Assembly: GCA_037349105.1 (NCBI GenBank)
Contig: JAYJMM010000113.1
Location: forward strand, 372,001 to 436,000
Direction: 5' to 3'
Origin: Limnomonas spitsbergensis
Taxonomy: Eukaryota; Chlorophyta; Chlorophyceae; Chlamydomonadales
Length of the DNA: 64,000 nucleotides
A program made the translations under genes and the position numbers. The notes beneath the pieces are model-generated. The model worked only from the letters and a program-made list of their open reading frames with translations, did not search any database and was not told the origin of the DNA. Below, piece by piece: positions 1 through 10,264 of the stretch; position 1 is the stretch's first letter; the number at the start of each line of letters is the position of its first letter.

Positions 1-2855
1 TCGCCGTCGGCTGTTATGACGGCAGCGTGCTGGTATATGATATTCATACGGGGCTGGACCAGCCGATATACCGAGCGACGGTGCAGACCGGGAAGCACCA
101 GGACCCAGTGTGGCAGATTTTCTGGCAGGTGTGTGTGCGTCATGATTCTGATGACCTGTGCTGGACCTTAAATGTGCATTGAGACTCGTTTGTTCTGATA
201 GGTGAGGTTATCTTCGTGCAGCTGGGTTGAGAGAGCACAAAGGAGGGAGTGGCCAAGAGCTTTTGGACGATCTATCCTGTCAGGTATACCACATGCAGGT
301 TGATGAGGCACTTAACCCTGCACCTTAAACCTGTGCACAACACGATGGCTGATGAGGCCCTTCAGCTTGTGTCCAATACGTCAGACGAATACGTGGACTT
401 TTGGACGATGAAAGAATCCGAGCTATAAAAAAACTGAAAGCAATTTGGCCCCACTGCTTGGTGTACCACATGCAGGTTGAGCAAAGGCTAAACCCTAAAC
501 GCAGTACCCTTTGCCCTAAACGCATAACCCTAAACCCTGAACGCACAACCCTTAACCCTAACCGCATCATCCCTAACCCTTAACCCTGTGTACCTCGCGC
601 AGGTTGATGAGGCGCAGAAGGCGCTCCAGTTTGTGTCCATCTCGTCGGACGGCCATGTGAACTTGTGGACCATGAACAAGTCCGAGCTGACGCACGAGGG
701 CCTCATGAGGCTGACCGTGGTGGTACCCAAGGGGCACGCCGAGGCGAGCGGAGGGGACAACCAGTCTGAGTCCATGGCAGGAGGGTGCTGCATGGACTTT
801 TGCAAGGTGCGTCTCCAGGGGGGGGGGCAGCTGACTGGCGTGGTATCTGAGGGGCCATCAGAGGCAAGGGGAGGTGACAACCAGTCAGAATTCATCATAG
901 GAGGCTGCTGTGTGGACTTTTGCAAGGTGCGCATACAGGAAGGGGGAGCTGACCGACGGTCCCAGCCGCCCTGCTGCCTCCTGCTGTCACTGACTGCTGC
1001 CCTGCCCCCAACTGCAGGGCCCAAGCCAGGACCAAGTGTACCTCTGTCCCCTGACTGTCGCCATGCGGATTCCTTTAGGGTCTGTGCCAGGGCCACATCA
1101 ACAATAATAAAAAGTATAATAATTAAAAAGGGACCGACAAAATGAGCAAAGCGGCTAAAGGAACCAGACCCCATAAACCTTCAAAAAATTTAGAGTTTAC
1201 TCTCCATGTCAGGACTTTCAAACCCCTGCATCCCCTGACTGGGCCCCTTCCCCCTCCTACAGGGCCCGGGACAAGACCATATCTACCTTGTAGGCACCGA
1301 GGAGGGCGCGATCCACAAGTGCTCCAAGGCCTACAGCTCCCAATACCTGTCCACCTACACGGCGCACCACCTGGCCATCTATGCCGTCAAGTGGAACTAC
1401 CTGCACCACTCCACGTTCCTGTCGGCGAGTGCGGACTGGTCGGTCAAGCTGTGGGACTCGACGCAGACCAGCTCTCCTGTCATGACGTTCGACCTGAAGG
1501 ACTCGGTGAGAGCGGAAGGGAGGGAGGAGAGGAGGGAGAGGAGGGAGGGAGGGAGGCTCCAGACATAGCAGCCTGTTATGCTGTGCGAATTTTCGATGAT
1601 GAGGGTTTTAAACATCCGGTGAGAGGACTGAGAGCATGAGGGAGAGGAGGGAGGCCCGGGAGGGAGGGCAGGCATGGGCACAGCATCCTGTCATGCTGCA
1701 CGGGGAGGGAGGGAGTCACGGAGGGCTGTATGGGAACCGCACACACGCACAAAAGTAGGAAACGTCATGCCTGCATCCCAGCTTCTGAGCGACACTGCCA
1801 TGAATTCTAGCCTCTGTCAAATCATTGAATACCTTCTGGAAAAGGACTGCATCAATTAGGCCTCCTTCCCTCATTGGGATGACGTCTGGACTTCAGTAAA
1901 ACAATCCAGCTGATGGTGCGATAATGAAGGAAGGGGTGCATGGGTTCTGCACCCTTTTAGGACCTTCCCTTGAGCCGTCCTCTCTGGGCCCCGTGTGGCT
2001 CCGCCCCCTCACCCCCTTGCCGGTATTAGGTCCAACCAGGGGTCCAACCACAGGTCCAACAAACATGTCCCCCCCCCCGCTTTATCTGACTGACCCCCCC
2101 CGCCCCAATCTCACCCTTTGTGAAGGTCGGTGACATTGCCTGGGCCCCCTACTCGGCGACTGTGTTTGCCGCAACGACAGATGACGGCAAGGTGCACGTC
2201 TTCGATCTCAACGAGAACAAGATCGTGCCGGTGTGCTCTCAGAAGGTGGGTGGAAGGGAGGGTTCAGGATTTTAAATTTGTTGTGTCTGCATTTATTTGA
2301 TGTCTATAACCATGCGCCCCGAAGCACTTAATGCATGTTTAGAACGGTGCATAACCTCTCGTAAACGCTGCTAGAAGCACTTGATGCACGTGTGCTTGTG
2401 TATGGCGGGTACCGGGATCCTCACTCCTCAGGCATTAGGAGTGCCCCATATCAGCATGGAGAGGGCAGAACTGCCAAGCGAGCAGGCTTGCTCATTATCA
2501 CATACCAAAGATTTGTCAGAAAGTAAAGAAAGCTGACCCCTGTGAGAGGCGTGAGAGTTAAGGAAACAAAAGATCTGTCAATTAAGCACTGTCTTCTTCC
2601 TGTCATTTTTGCAAAATGACCCGCCTTGGCTTCCCTTAGATTGTGAAGAAGGCGAAACTGACAAAGCTGGTGTTCAACCCCAAGCACCCGATTGTGCTCA
2701 TTGGTGACGACAAGGGCACCGTGACCAGCATGAAGCTGTCGCCCAACCTGCGGAAAACCAGCAAGCCAGAGAAGGGCCAGAAGCTGGAAGACCTTGAGAT
2801 TGCAAAGCTGGATGCAGTCATGGAAGTTGCACGCAAGAGTGAAGTACATGGGTAG
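1..2855 (+). CDS. DNAI1: Axonemal outer-arm dynein intermediate chain, C-terminal WD40 half (5' end outside window)
   Basis: This is the WD-repeat intermediate chain that scaffolds the ciliary outer dynein arm (DNAI1; ODA9/IC78 in Chlamydomonas). Five exons read in one phase: 1-128 (codons from base 3), 603-806, 1263-1505, 2126-2245 and 2640-2855 with a TAG stop. All introns start GT and end AG and all are phase 0. About 302 residues are visible, under half of the usual ~700. WD-type blades are clear: [62 protein letters not shown] and [19 protein letters not shown]. The lysine-rich tail ([19 protein letters not shown]) is typical of the family. Identity is secure; the exon 2 borders are complicated by the duplications listed below. 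Assignment to DNAI1 rather than DNAI2 rests on the SPNLRK and EIAKLD signatures. Confidence 0.93.
348..426 (+). pseudogene. Degenerate copy of DNAI1 exon 2 (first half) inside the preceding intron
   Basis: Bases 348-426 align with the start of exon 2 (603-690). They translate as [19 protein letters not shown] then TMKESEL and a stop, against [20 protein letters not shown] then LWTMNKSEL in the real exon, with a short in-frame deletion. The exon-leading motif (taccacatgcaggttga) occurs at about 284 and 463, and a diverged form precedes the true acceptor at 603. The intron is therefore built of decayed partial copies of the exon and its acceptor. The copy ends in TAA and has no donor, so it is not expected to be used. 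Confidence 0.75.
489..588. repeat. Interstitial telomere-like repeat tract (CCCTAAA-type)
   Basis: About 100 bp of degenerate CCCTAAA, CCCTGAA, CCCTTAA and CCCTAAC units, spaced 7-11 bp, end just before the exon 2 acceptor. The unit matches the plant-type telomere repeat TTTAGGG read on the other strand. Its position inside an intron, next to duplicated exon pieces, suggests repair-associated insertion. The units are too diverged to be a recent telomere end. Confidence 0.7.
711..950 (+). repeat. 120-bp tandem duplication of the 3' half of DNAI1 exon 2
   Basis: Bases 711-830 and 831-950 are diverged tandem copies. The first contains the 3' half of exon 2 and its donor at 807. The second preserves an acceptor-like CAG at 828-830, an open frame in the same phase (831-926, 32 codons) and a donor at 927. 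Both encode GGDNQSE and then GGCC-M/V-DFCK. The second copy could act as an alternative exon. Divergence of about 20% with the frame kept is suggestive but not proof. Confidence 0.7.
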
Positions 2856-3451
2856 TGTGTGTGTTGTTCGGTCTACATGCTAAGATGCCTTTAGTCTGAC
2901 TGATCGTGTCCAGCAGGATTTGAACTGGTATTAGGTCTAGGGGCAATGATCCACACATTGATGTGGTTCTGGTATAAACCTGAGGGGGTTGACTTTAACC
3001 CCTGGTTGAAAATAGCAGGAGAATTGTCGTTTGACGTAAGTGCCACTGCATTCATCCATTTGACTCGCTTGCCATTAGTGATGAATTTACCTTGACGGCA
3101 CAATGCTGCTGCAAATATTAAAAGACGAGCCTACGGTGTTGAGCTTTGAGCTCTTCCTCGGCATCTGAACTGAACAGTCCTTCAGGGACATGCAAGTGTT
3201 GCCTAGCCAACAATGCTGGTTGGAAGGTAGAAAGAAGAGGACAAAAGTCACTAGGAAATCTTACTTCACGCCACAACAGCCGGATGAAGAAAAATAAAGA
3301 ATACGCTTCGCCATGGGCAAAGGCATTCATTCAAAACACTAAGAAGACAAATCTGAGAGAGAAGGTCATGAGAACAGGCCATGGGCCTAAAGAGTACATC
3401 CGAGCTACCATTCAGAAGGGGCTGGCGGAATATGTCCATCCAAACAAATGG
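2856..3451. other. Convergent intergenic stretch, no gene supported
   Basis: This lies between the stop of DNAI1 (+) and the stop of the Sel1-like gene (-), so it should hold both 3' UTRs. A plus-strand frame at 3146-3457 is open for about 100 codons but shows no family signature and runs antisense into the Sel1-like stop codon. I see no other coding signal. Confidence 0.5.
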
Positions 3452-4140
3452 CTATAGTTCGCAATAGACCCCTTGCATGCGGTAGCCGCGAGAGCTGGCC
3501 CTTTCACTCCACTCCTTCGCCGCTCTTGGATCCTTTTCGCACCCATAGCCTTCAGCGTACATTTGCCCCAGCATCGCTTGTTGCTTGACGTCTCCTCTCG
3601 TGGCCTCCTGGTATGTGTCATCAAACCAGCGCTTGACAGCCTGGACCAAAAAGATACCGCAGTTTTGAAGTCATTCACGGTGCTTCAGCAGAAGGTGTCT
3701 CCCACATTTGCTAAGGACTGGGCCAGGGCGCATGGGCTTGATGTTGAGGACTTCATGCGCTCATGCGGAACCACCGACGGATGAAGTACTGCACTTGCTG
3801 ACAGGCGGATAGGGCACCATGCGTACCGGGTTGGCATTGATAACTTACCTCTGCGACAATATATTTCAGAGGTACAGGTCTCAAAGGAGCTTCATCACTA
3901 GGGTAGCCAGCCTGCCCTGGCACTGTTGGTCCAGCCTGACTGTTAGCTGCTATTGACCGGTTCAGCTCCTGTCCAGGCCTCTTGTTGTTGCTAGACTTCC
4001 CCCTTCCAGATCCTTCTGGACAGAGAAGTATAAGGGTTGAATTAAGGATGATGAATCAAAACGGATGATATGGGATTATATTGCTACTTCACAACTCGAC
4101 CTCAATATTCTTGATCTTTGGACCTACCAGCTGAGGCCAT
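3452..4140 (-). CDS. Small Sel1-repeat (TPR-like) protein, three exons
   Basis: Exons on the minus strand are 4140-4128 (ATG GCC TCA GCT G), 4015-3849 and 3640-3452, with stop TAG at 3454-3452. Both introns have GT-AG ends (the second has donor GTAAGT) and the joined frame is open for 122 codons. The N-terminal half is basic, low-complexity and probably disordered (GSGRGKSSNNKRPG). The last exon holds one Sel1 repeat: MLGQMYAEGYGCEKDPRAAK and then EWSERAS. Sel1 repeats are alpha-alpha hairpins used as protein-binding scaffolds. Similar short plant proteins exist, but I know no specific function. It faces eIF2-beta across a 352-bp gap. Exon structure is inferred from splice sites and frame. 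Confidence 0.8.
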
Positions 4141-4492
4141 TCGAGAACAATGCCGTCTAGACAGAAGTGGTGGTCGATGGCTCGCAGTCCGACACAAATT
4201 TCGGCGTTCTCTTGTCAATACTGACTTATGTTTATTTCCTGTACTTAGCATAACGCTTTGATATCAAGCAAAGCATCAAACTAGCAGACAAAGGGTGCCG
4301 CGAGTAGAACGGCACACCTGAAATATGAGTGAAAGCTGTACAGACCTGGCCTCTCTACCCTAATCAGATCAGGATATTAGACCTTGCAGCAAGCGCCTCC
4401 GCTGGGATAGCATCACCACTAGTAATCTTTCGTTATTATTGCGCTCCAGTGTGACCCTTGCTGACAGAAAGCTCCGAAGAAGGTATCGCAGC
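4141..4492. promoter_or_regulatory. Shared divergent promoter region of the Sel1-like gene and eIF2-beta
   Basis: The start codons of the two genes lie 352 bp apart, head to head, so this stretch must contain both 5' UTRs and both core promoters. No clear TATA box or repeated element is visible. An upstream intron in either 5' UTR cannot be excluded. Confidence 0.55.
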
Positions 4493-6371
4493 ATGGCGGA
4501 AGAGGTGGAACAGGGGACCCCCGAGGTGGACGCCCTGGCTGAAAAGATTGGAGAACTAGATGGTAATTGACGCCAATGACGTGCACACGCATCCTAGACT
4601 CAGCAAGCTAACTCTGATATTGGCGCCCGCAGTCGACAACCTGGGCTTGGGCTTGGATCTCACCAAGAAGAAAAAGAAAAAGGCGAAGGTTGTTTTCGAC
4701 GATGATGTGGTGCGTCGCAGGGAAGCCGCCGTATCTCAACTTCCTGCAGATCTCTTGTCACGGCTTCCTAACAGGTTCATGATAATACAGGAGCCGAATC
4801 CTGAGTCATTGGAGACACCTGAGGGTCAAGGGACCTCAGCAGCGGAACCTGCTGAGGAGGACCTAGATTTGGACCTGACGCTGAAGAAGAAGAAAAAGAA
4901 GAAAAAGGTTGGTGCATGAGCCTGCAACCTCCAGCAACATCGTCATTGCAGCAACACATTCAGTTTCATAAGCCTTGGCATTACCATGCAGACGAGGAAA
5001 GAGATGGGCGATGAGGAAGGCGGGGATGGCGGTGAAGCAGGTGCAACCGAGGATGCAGCTGTGGAGGAGCAAGCCGAGCTTAGGTTCCCTTGGTCTGGTG
5101 TGGAGAGAGAATATGTCTACGAGGAGCTGCTTGGTGAGTTTTGTTCCCACCGGCTGAATATGCATGGCGCAAACTGCATGATTTTTATCCCTCCAGTCCT
5201 GGCGCCTGCAGCCATGTGCCAGTCTTTGTAATAGTCGGCATCACCTTTGGGAGGCCTCTGGGGAGCCACCATTGGGCCGCTGAGGACCACTATGTCCGTA
5301 TGCCCAAGCAGCAAGGCTTACTTTATTCGGTCCTCTCCACCGCAGGCTATGACGTAGCTAAATTGTAGCTGAAGGGCTGAAATACGCAGTGCCATGCATG
5401 AGGGCATGCAAGCGTAATTGGTCCATGCTTGCCCTCCACTTTTTAGATCGTGTGTTTGGAATCCTCCGCGAGAAGAACCCAGAGCTGACCGGAGAGCGCA
5501 GAAGAACGATCCTGAAGCCGCCTCAGGTCAGACGCGCCTCGACAGCATGCCCATGCCATGGCCCCTGCTATATTGCTGCGCATTGAAATTGTATCTTTTG
5601 GCCCCACTGGACCATCAGGTACAGTCAGTCCCATCAGCTGAACCACTGGTGTAATGGCAAGCTGCACGTTTTCACTCATAAGGGTCTTTGGAGCCAGTAG
5701 GGTTATTCGTCGGAGCTCATGAGCTGCCTCCCCCTGTCTCCTACAGGTGGCTCGCGAAGGCACCAAGAAGACTGTTTTCACAAACTTCATGGACATGTGC
5801 AAGGCCATGAACAGGCAGCAGGAGCACGTCAGCGCGTACCTGCTGGCTGAGCTGGGGACTTCGGGGAACTTGGATGGGCAACAACGTCTAATCATTAAGG
5901 GCCGTTTCCTGCCCAAGTCGTTTGAGACGGTGCTGCGTCGCTATGTGAACGAGTGAGTGGATGCCGTTGATTGAAGCAAGGCGTGCTGCTGCTGCACGCC
6001 TGTACCTGAAGTTTCTTGCCGCGTGCTTGGACATAGTATTAGTCCTCTGAAGCCTAGTAAAGGAGGCCCCATTCAGCAGGCTCGTGACACCATGTGATGA
6101 AGATGATTTCAGGCGACGCCTGCGCTCTTTGAAAGCCTGACACCATGAGTGCTGAAAGACAGCCTTGAAGATTTGTTTGTATCCTGTGCCTTGCGCCCAC
6201 AGGTACGTGCTCTGCCCGGGCTGCAAAAGCGTGGACACGCTGCTGGATCGCGACTCTGCCACGCGCCTGATGCATTTGCGCTGCCAGCAGTGTGGTGCCT
6301 CCAGGACGGTGTCGGCCATCAAGTCGGGTTTCGTGGCCCGTGTGACCAAGAGGTCCAAGGCTGCTGGCTAA
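4493..6371 (+). CDS. EIF2S2: Translation initiation factor eIF2 subunit beta
   Basis: The beta subunit of the eIF2 GTPase complex, which brings initiator tRNA to the 40S ribosome. Exons are 4493-4562, 4633-4907, 4992-5133, 5447-5526, 5747-5952 and 6203-6371 (TAA), 313 residues in all. Two N-terminal lysine blocks (after DLT, about residues 35-40, and about 108-115) are the K-boxes that bind eIF5 and eIF2B-epsilon. The core then reads NRVF-like [40 protein letters not shown] and RRYVNEYVL. The C2-C2 zinc finger is CPGC (262, 265) and CQQC (285, 288), followed by the usual [16 protein letters not shown] tail. An 81-bp in-frame stretch (4710-4790) has GT and AG ends and may be a further, optional intron. 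Identity is secure. Confidence 0.95.
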
Positions 6372-6991
6372 AAAGCAGTTGGCACAGTTTTTCATGCTTG
6401 CATTGGTGATACCAGGGGTGTCAAGCTCCACGCTTCTGCACAGGTTGATTGCCGCTTGGCGGCACGTAGTTGTTGTAGGCTGTGGAGCTAGACGTTGACT
6501 GGTGGCTTGTGGAGGTATTACCAAGCGCTTTCGTACTTGTCAAATGTCAGTTGGCAGCAGAGCTGATGTCGACTATTGGTCTGTGCATGGATGTACTTAT
6601 TACCACACAATTCTTGATGCTGTCTCACACGGTTAGCGCCAGAATTCATGGCAATGACCAGTGCACCCTTTTTAGTCCACTGTGGTGATAAGGCCCATTG
6701 ATCTAATGAGGGGTTTACAAAAGTAATTGTTGTATCTCCTCTGGGTCTCGACACTGCCTGCACCGAATGCAGCCTGTGCTTCCTGTTAGGTTCTTTAAGT
6801 TGAGGCCCACGAAATGGATGCAGATGTATCATGATGATGGATACCGCTAGCATCCAGACTGCACCCCAGCGATGGCGTGCAGCCATGAATCTGGATCTAG
6901 GGAAAACGGATGCACTTCCTCAGGCTTAGTTTGGTTTTTGGGATGCCAAGAAAGGCGCCTGGGACTCGTGCCCAAAAACTACCGTTACTCA

Positions 6992-7048
6992 TGGTCCAGT
7001 GGTATCACGCTGGTAGCATACACACCAATAGGTTGAGGGATTGAATCC
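6992..7048 (+). repeat. tRNA-like A-box/B-box pair (SINE head or tRNA pseudogene)
   Basis: TGGTCCAGTGG (6992-7002) fits the A box of an internal RNA polymerase III promoter (TRGYNNANNNG). GGATTGAATCC (7038-7048) matches the B box at 9 of 11 positions. The spacing is tRNA-like. I cannot draw a full cloverleaf with a clean acceptor stem, so this is not called as a tRNA gene. Confidence 0.35.
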
Positions 7049-7884
7049 GCTGCACGATATTTTCTCTCCCCCCGCTTAGAACGCCGGGTTCCATGTCCCT
7101 GCCCCCTCACATAGGTTGTTACCACCTTAAGAGGTTGGCATGGCTACACCGAGGCCCAGCTGTGCATGGTAGCCGGAATTGAGCCTAGTCATTCCCTACC
7201 AGCCCCACGCGGCCGAGCGACAAGCAGGGCCCATAGGGTATGCACCGTTCTAAACTTAAGGTCCTAACCAGGGTTCCTAACAACATGCAAATCAAGTCCT
7301 TCACGGCCCGAGCATCCCTCCAATCTACCAAACGCCTATAGGACAGCTAGGCTCAGGGGTTTAGTAACAATTCCGTTTGTCCTATGACAGCCCCGAAGTG
7401 TGGCCGGGGCAACTATGCACAGTTAGGTACTCCCAGTCACCTAAGGATAAGGTATGAAAACAAGGCCTGTGGAAAGAAGCCAAGGACGTCCTAAATCGTT
7501 TTTACAGTAGATACTGAGCTACTTAACAGCTGGCATCAGTGAAGGACGTGGCACCTCAGGGCCGTGCTCAAAAACCCGCGACAAGTCAATGGCATCCGTA
7601 CCATGCGCAGTGATGTTCACAACACCGGTCCAAAGCCCATGCACTTAACCAACGTGCCTAAAATTCGTACTTTCAAAGGTTGGCCTCAAGTAAGGGCGCT
7701 AAACTGGGGATTTGGGGAAGTAGCACGCACCAGTATACATCTCAAGGATATCATGCTCAAATGCAAAAAGTGATTTGGTGAAGGTGCAGAAAGTACGCTC
7801 ACCGTTTCGTGAGGTCCTGCAGGGCTGTGTGACGGGAATGAATTGTTTAGAATAATCGGCAGGATGGCGACATAAATGCTACCG

Positions 7885-7907
7885 TACAGGGCGGGTCAGA
7901 TGTATCG
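7885..7907. repeat. Terminal motif of a Tc1/mariner-like family (TACAGGGCGGGTC...)
   Basis: The motif starts with TA and continues CAGGGCGGGTCAGATGTATCG. Inverse copies occur at 22,940-22,960 and about 46,688-46,708, the first beside a Tc1/mariner transposase remnant. A TA start is what a TA target duplication leaves. No second end is recognisable close by. Confidence 0.45.
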
Positions 7908-8440
7908 ACACGTTTTAGGGGTACTGAGGTTTGACCCGCCGTCCCAACCTGGTTCACACTAGCAGTACCAACTGCAATTTGAAGTAATCTCTCTAGGAAC
8001 TGCCTCGATCGACCTGTGTTGCTACATCGTCAAGTGCTGTAATCAGCTTGCCATACACGGTTTATTGAGGCCTGTTGGGGTATCATTTGGATCCGAATGG
8101 CAGTTGGATGCAAAAAACTGCCCCGTTGGGTACCAAACTTGCGGCGGCTGAGCCTGAACAGTGGCCCAAACCCGATTAACGTAGAATCTTGTGTGGGTGA
8201 AGGTGGGCCATAGACGGAGGCATTGCCACCTTCCCTGGGTCATTTGGCCAATCCAACATGCAGATATGGCCTTCCATGTGGCCCACATCAGGGCTGTCTT
8301 TGATGGATTGGAATTCACTCCATACCTGTCTGATTGCTATGATGTCTGGTGATTCAGAGAGCCTGAGAGTAGCTCATTAAGACTGTCCACCTAATTTTTG
8401 CACCATTCCTCACTCCAGAGGCTGCAAATTTGGGGCAAAG

Positions 8441-9037
8441 GTGGCTTGTCAGGAAGCCATGCCCCTTGTGTCACGACGTATGGGTGGCATGGAGGACCAC
8501 CTGCTCTTGTACATACAGTACGTCGACCCTGTCACCATGATAGCACATGTAGAATACCTGTGCACTGCCCGAGTAGTGTCAGCAACTGCTGAGGCCACGC
8601 ATGCTGTCATTATGAAAGTCCTAGATGCCTTCAAGCTCGACCATACGAAAATGGTCGGGTTTGCAAGCGATGGCGCGTCCGTTTTCACTGGTGTCCTCAA
8701 TGGTGTGGCCAAGCTTTTAAGAGATGATTTCCCATGGCTGGCTGCAGTCCACTGTGTGGCCCATCGATGTAATCTGATCATGATTTCTGTCAAGAATCAT
8801 GTCCTTGCTTTGAAGGCTGTTGATGACATTTTAAAAGGTGTGCACAAGTTGTTTAGCAAGAGCCCCAAGCGTCAGTACAGCTGGTGGCATTTTGCCAAGG
8901 GTTTCGGTGTCACACGTTTTAAATTCCCTTTGTTTAATGCTACGCGCTGGTTCAGTAGGATGCAATGCATCACTGTCCTCACTGATAACCTGTTTCCTTT
9001 CATTTTATTTCTCAAAGCTCGGGGTAAGGCATGGTGA
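8441..9037 (+). pseudogene. hAT-like transposase, central fragment (ZNF862/DUF4371-type)
   Basis: An open frame of about 198 codons carries the conserved block VGFASDGASVFTGVLNGVAK followed by WLAAVHCVAHRCNLIM, the catalytic-core signature of hAT transposases of the zinc-finger-862 / DUF4371 kind. FSKSPKRQYSWW and NATRWFSR also fit. There is no N-terminal BED finger and no C-terminal hATC dimerisation block, so it is a fragment. A cluster of short palindromes follows within 100 bp. Confidence 0.7.
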
Positions 9038-9131
9038 ACCAGGGGTGGTGAGTCCGAGTCCGAGTGATTTGTAACCAGTGTCCCCCAATGTAACATAAAG
9101 CCATCAATGTTTGACATGAGAACAACTAGAA

Positions 9132-9313
9132 ACGGCCGAATATAAAATAAGACAATTTCGGCGTCAGCCGAAAAAAAATATTGGAACCGGCCGAAAGAAT
9201 AATTTGGACCTTCGGCCGGTCCAATAAACGACGAAGTCGGCCGAAGAAAAAAAAAAACAGTTTCGGCGGCAGCCGAAAAGAAAAAAGGTGACTTTCGGCT
9301 GGAGCCGAAACTT
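9132..9313. repeat. Cluster of short TTCGGC...GCCGAA palindromes
   Basis: Within 180 bp the sequence returns repeatedly to TTCGGC(N5)GCCGAA or its halves: ttcggcgtcagccgaa, ttcggcggcagccgaa, ttcggctggagccgaa, plus ccggccgaa and ttcggccgg, separated by A-rich spacers. Each full unit can form a 6-bp hairpin. The arrangement resembles the subterminal palindromes of the hAT elements at 12.6/13.7 kb and 36.5 kb, where other base pairs are used. Confidence 0.7.
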
Positions 9314-9439
9314 TAAAAAAGGCCTGTAACTTCGCTGATGGGTGCACCGCACGTATGGGTGGCTTGCACCGCTTTTTGGTTTCGGATTTCATCTGTTTGT
9401 GGTACTTAGAAGATGCCTGGCTACCTCCAGGCATTCTTC

Positions 9440-10264
9440 TCTTCTTACTCAAGTAACATACCGAAGTTGAATCACCCTGCTATCTGTAAACTGTTCTGGG
9501 ATTAACGTCCAACTGTGATATTTCGGCCTCTTATCAAGGCCAGGACACTGCACTAATAGGAGATCTCTAGTTTACACTACACTGATCCTATTTCTCCAAG
9601 ACCACATCATTCAGTAATAGGCCCTGATCGTTACACTGATCGAATATCTCTAGTTCACCACTACACTTATTCGTGATCTCTAGCATCAGCTTCTCTACTT
9701 CATCCATCTCAGCTCTATCTCTCGATTATACCCTACACTGTGAGCTTCAACAGTTCTATCTCTAGGCTATAATTCGACACTGTGAGCTGCTACCCAAGCC
9801 TTTCCTGGCTACCAAGTCGATTTACTGCACCAGCAGCCGATCCTCCTCATCAAAGAGTCGCCTCTTCGGCTCCTCCTTTCTCATCACTTCGGCTGGATCG
9901 ACTCTCAAATCCGTTCCACACCATTTCCTACTGTCAACAGTCGGCTTCAGTACAACTAGCCCCAGCAGGAACGAGGTCACTTCGCTACTTTTGTCAACAG
10001 TAAGAGAGGAATCATCAAAGGTTAGTGCAGTAACCCGAGGATTAGTCGAGGATAAACTGTCTGCCAGCAGTTTATCGCTCCTGCACACGCTAGTTAACCC
10101 CTATAAAGGGCACTTAGCACTCCAATAAGAAGAGAATAATCCAGATTCGCATCGCTTCGAATCTGCTGGCGAGTAAAAACCGGGAATAGGGAGCCAAATC
10201 GCTTCCTGAGGCCGAAAAGTGAGTGATATCAGTGACAGACCCTAGGTTCGTGTTCAATCTCGGA
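9440..10264 (+). promoter_or_regulatory. 5' leader and probable promoter of retroelement copy A
   Basis: No coding frame is supported. 9550-9700 holds loose repeats of atctctagtt-cactacac-tgatc. A TATAAA box lies at 10,102-10,107. An 8-bp stem hairpin (CAGATTCG at 10,142-10,149, CGAATCTG at 10,158-10,165) follows, about 100 bp before the gag ATG. The left edge is not defined: I find neither a TGTC terminus nor a direct repeat. Confidence 0.4.

Larger units (their letters stand above)
6372..8440. other. Two-kilobase gene-free stretch
   Basis: No supported coding exon is visible. It contains the 3' UTR of eIF2-beta, a tRNA-like promoter box pair (6992-7048), a 17-base match in inverted orientation to the DNAI1 intron (7240-7256 against 2337-2353) and a copy of the TACAGGGCGGGTC terminal motif (7885-7907). 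It is best read as decayed transposon sequence. Confidence 0.5.

Noticed and set aside
3146..3457. Plus-strand protein of about 100 residues
   Set aside because: No family signature; it ends antisense within the Sel1-like last exon, whose splice sites and motif are convincing.
6992..7048. Functional tRNA gene
   Set aside because: Boxes are present but no acceptor stem or credible anticodon arm could be drawn.
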